Assembly (NCBI RefSeq): GCF_027744825.2
Contig: NC_071340.1
Span: 4,900,501 to 4,964,500 of the forward strand
From: Synchiropus splendidus
Taxonomy: Eukaryota; Chordata; Actinopteri; Syngnathiformes; Callionymidae
Length of the DNA stretch: 64,000 nt
Reading direction: 5' to 3'
The position numbers were made by a program, and so were the translations under genes. The notes below the pieces were generated by a model, which saw nothing but the letters and a program-made list of their open reading frames with translations, searched no databases and had not been told where the DNA came from. Of the stretch, positions 61,001 through 64,000 are shown piece by piece. Within the stretch, counting starts at the first letter, position 1. Every line of letters begins with the position of its first letter.

Positions 61001-63994
61001 GATGGCCTTCACATCCAGCTGGTCATCAGAGAACCATTTCTGCAGACACATCACATCAGGCTTTTCTCATTCATTGAATGCTTTCAAAGGCCCTACCGAG
61101 GCACCAGGCTGAGTGTTTCGCTTAGAACAGAAGTCCTTGTGTTTCTTTCCTCCTTCATATTGGACGTCAAAGTCACAGATCTGGTTGAGAGACACAGTCA
61201 GATGCTGCATAATAAAACTTAACTCACAGGCAGTTGTGACTAATAAGAATAGATGTATTCACTCACGTCAGACAGACTCTCCCACAGGTGGCTGCTGACC
61301 GTGTTCTGGTAACTGAAACGTTTCAGGTAGCGGATGATGCCGATCTCAAAAGCCTCATGGGTGAGAAAGTCTCGCAGCATGTTGAGAATACAGGCTCCCT
61401 AAACACACACAACATAAACACATTGTCATAACTAAATGACTGGCACACGACTGGCACACGTCCATTGCTCGCAGAACTAAGTCAGTCGATGCTACCCAAA
61501 ACTGGACCAGGTGTCCTCAAAAAAAAAAGACAAATTATAGAAAATCGATTTTTGTATTGTCATCAATTCAATAAAGCTTCCTTGTATATATGTCAGATCG
61601 CTTCTTATATTAGATTCGATGTCCGTTATTTGTCCCACAGTGGGGAAATTCAACAAGACTTGAAGGAGCAGTCGAATCTCACCACACCCAAAGATTTATG
61701 GTTGTAAATACTGAACATGTTAAACATTAATGACCAATGACCATTACTGCCACCAAAGTAAAATAGCGGTGATGTGTACTGACTTCCACGAACTGGTGTG
61801 TAACTGATTTTATTTACGGCCCTCTAGTGGCTGGTTAAGTATCACTGCCTTTCACGCTGCATCTTGAGCAAAGTGCATATCCCAACAAGCTGGTACAAAA
61901 AACAAGTGGCACCAAACTTAAAGAAGTAATGAGAGCTCACAATCCACCCACTTGCAGGTCATTATGAAAACATTTAACTGATAACTATGATGTCACATCA
62001 GATGCAAAAAGAATGGGAATGTGCTGGTTTCAGAGAAATCTCAGAACATGGTTGGTTTCAAAGCACCCTCTGGTGGCAGAAAAGAAGAGAAAGAATGTGC
62101 TAGCTTCAACTATCTTGACACTAGATGTGAATCTGTTCATAAGTGAAATTTAACATGACGCTTATGAATGTCTCCACTCGAGGCTGACAATTCTAGAATT
62201 ACATCAAACTCGCTGAAAACTGACACCAGCTAAACTAAAGTTGAATGCGGACGCGTTGTTCCCCGAACTTGTTTCTTTATATTCCACAGACGTGAACCAT
62301 TTGGGCACCAGAGATTTTTCAATGAAATAAACTTTGATATCAGTTTATTCCTCTTCTCTCAAGCAAAGATGAAGATCATGATGAGGATGATATCCTTGTA
62401 TAAAGTAGTAACGACCACAGATTCCAAATTTGCAGATGGGCTTGTTTTAATACTGTGATGCTTTGAATCCAAATTTTGCAACTCTGGCACCAAAAGTGTT
62501 AAAGGGTAGGTGTTCTGACACGCAAACACAATAACCCACCTTGTCGTACGAGACATCGTCAAACATCTCCTGGATCTGTGCAGGGTTCTCCACTGGGGTG
62601 GACACGGGGTGGGAGGAGGTCAAACTGTCCACTTCCATGGCTTCAAAACACTTGTTAATGAAGAAATCGTCCTATGGATGAGGGCTTTGGTGAGCTGAGT
62701 ATATTTCAATACATGCATATTTCAAACATTTCATGGTCATTGCTCACCACTTTGAGCTCCGGATAGGTGACGTCCACTGAAATGAACTCCATGAACTTGG
62801 CAAAGCCCTCATTGAGCCACAAGTCATTCCACCACTCCATCGTCACCAAGTTCCCAAACCACTAGGGGGAGAAAACATTTACCACTGACTAGAAACTTCT
62901 GAAAGCAAAGGCGATGTTCTACCTGGTGAGCCAGCTCATGGGCGATGACCATGGTGATTCCCAGCTTGTCTGAGGCAGTGGATTTCTCTGGGTCAAAAAG
63001 GAGGCCAGTCTCTCTATAGGTGGTCAAACCCCAGTTCTCCATGGCCCCGGACTGGAAGTCAGGAATAGCTGCCAGGTCTGCACAGAAACACAAATCACGT
63101 GTCTTAAACCTACCAATATCATGGACCAAAGTAAGTTCTGGTCCTCGCGTTATACAACAGCTGAGCCTGTCATTGAGTGAAGGTTTCAACAGTGATTTGA
63201 AAATAGTTTCACCCGCTTGCTCTCACCCTGTTTGGGAAGCGGGTATGGAATGTTAAAGTAGTCGTCATAGAAGTCCAGCAGCTTCACAGCAGCGTCCAGT
63301 GCAAACGCTGTCTGATCGATCTTGTCAGGAACAGCATAGACTGTGATCTGCAGGGCGAGATAGTTTTAAAATCCAAAAGGAGGCATCTTTTGTCATCCTC
63401 ACCTTGACGCCGTGCTGCGTGGTCTTGGTCACAGACAGGAAGTCGGACACGATGAAGGCCACCAGGTATGTGCTCATCTTTACAGTGGTGTCAAAGTGGT
63501 CCTCCAGCAGGCCTCCAGGCAGCGCCACCGTCTTTATCTGAGAGATGGAAGTGAATTATTCAACACAATTGAAAGGATCAACTTAGAAACAGTTTCTTAT
63601 TCCTGCCACAGCACACTAGTGCACAAGAGGATCATCTGAACTGTTGCTCATGGGAGTCAGTGTCGTGCCACCACCTTGGGCATGTTGGAGATGGCAATGT
63701 GTTGTGGCTCTCGGATGAGTTGGATGGTGAAATTAGCTTTGAAGGCCGGCTCGTCGAAACACGGGAAGGCTCCCCGGGCATACGTAGCCTCAAATTGCGT
63801 CGATGCCAGAACCCTGAAGGAATCACATACATTAAGATAATATCTAAAACTGACTCAAGACGCGAATCCTACCGAGTCTCGCCACTCTTGGTCTTGTAGG
63901 TGCTCTTGTAGAAACCGTGAAAACTGTCGGACAAGTTGGCAGAAAACTCCAACTGGACCTCATACTTCCTTCCTCTGGTCATCATGGAGGGTGT
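58064..63994 (-). CDS. erap1: endoplasmic reticulum aminopeptidase 1, C-terminal 836 residues (17 exons, 5' end outside window)
   Basis: M1-family zinc aminopeptidase that trims peptides in the ER lumen for MHC class I. Exons in transcription order: 63994-63873, 63813-63675, 63537-63403, 63347-63227, 63077-62923, 62861-62748, 62671-62540, 61398-61267, 61180-61097, 61039-60882, 60750-60671, 60592-60409, 59992-59836, 59631-59447, 59385-59224, 59155-59015, 58373-58064. They sum to 2511 nt with every phase matching; human ERAP1 is about 941 residues. Seen: [17 protein letters not shown], the exopeptidase motif GAMENWGL, zinc motif HELAHQ followed by [26 protein letters not shown], and the ERAP1-like C-terminal helical domain ending in a TAG stop. 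ERAP1 is preferred over LNPEP or ERAP2 because the [15 protein letters not shown] stretch and the [10 protein letters not shown] segment match it best. The right-most acceptor (CTGCAG, 63995-64000) sits on the window edge, so that exon's start is provisional. No damage was seen. Confidence 0.93.
62748..63077 (-). other. erap1: ERAP1 catalytic exons (GAMEN and HEXXH-x18-E)
   Basis: GAMEN is encoded at 63048-63034. HELAHQ ends exactly at the exon border (62923), and the next exon opens [19 protein letters not shown] with the third zinc-binding Glu at 62810-62808. The spacing H-x3-H-x18-E is that of gluzincin aminopeptidases, so all metal ligands and the catalytic Glu are present. Confidence 0.94.
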
Positions 63995-64000
63995 CTGCAG

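Noticed and set aside
1..64000. CRISPR arrays, bacterial operons, phage or plasmid systems.
   Set aside because: None seen. All recognised genes are intron-containing vertebrate genes and the repeats are animal transposons and microsatellites.

Overview
The window is animal nuclear DNA, most likely from a teleost fish. Coding exons are short and separated by GT-AG introns. The interspersed repeats are of fish type (RTE, L2/Rex-like and L1/Tx1-like LINE remnants, Tc1, hAT and palindromic MITEs), and there is no operon structure or phage/plasmid content. I rebuilt the genes by joining exons at splice sites and checking that every junction keeps the reading frame. The species cannot be told from the sequence alone.

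Layout. (1) 62-15862, minus strand: first nine coding exons (336 codons) of acetoacetyl-CoA synthetase (AACS); the rest lies off the left edge. Its introns hold several DNA transposons. (2) 15863-21557: AACS/GAK divergent intergenic region with a perfect CRE near AACS, an L1/Tx1-like fragment, an RTE LINE remnant and, just before GAK, CLEAR-like and ETS sites. (3) 21558-39481, plus strand: complete GAK (cyclin G-associated kinase, auxilin 2), 29 coding exons and 1282 codons, ending in a DnaJ domain; intron 3 looks like a U12-type (minor spliceosome) intron. (4) 41898-50485, minus strand: an unrecognised acidic, Glu/Pro/Val-rich gene. It has a coding 30-bp minisatellite and two candidate first exons, one encoding a very basic N-terminus and the other a potential N-myristoylation signal. 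(5) 53076-55288, minus strand: C-terminal exons of an unrecognised single-pass membrane protein with two PPxY-type motifs. (6) 58064-63994, minus strand: the last 17 coding exons (836 codons plus stop) of an M1 aminopeptidase, best matched to ERAP1; its N-terminus lies off the right edge.

The named genes do not form a pathway. AACS activates acetoacetate for cytosolic lipid synthesis, GAK uncoats clathrin vesicles, and ERAP1 trims peptides in the ER. In human they lie on three different chromosomes, so the order here is a fish arrangement or lineage-specific rearrangement. The most novel material is the unrecognised acidic gene with its two alternative N-termini. Next are the PY-motif membrane protein, the minor-class intron in GAK, and three transposon copies whose ends and target duplications can be read to the base.
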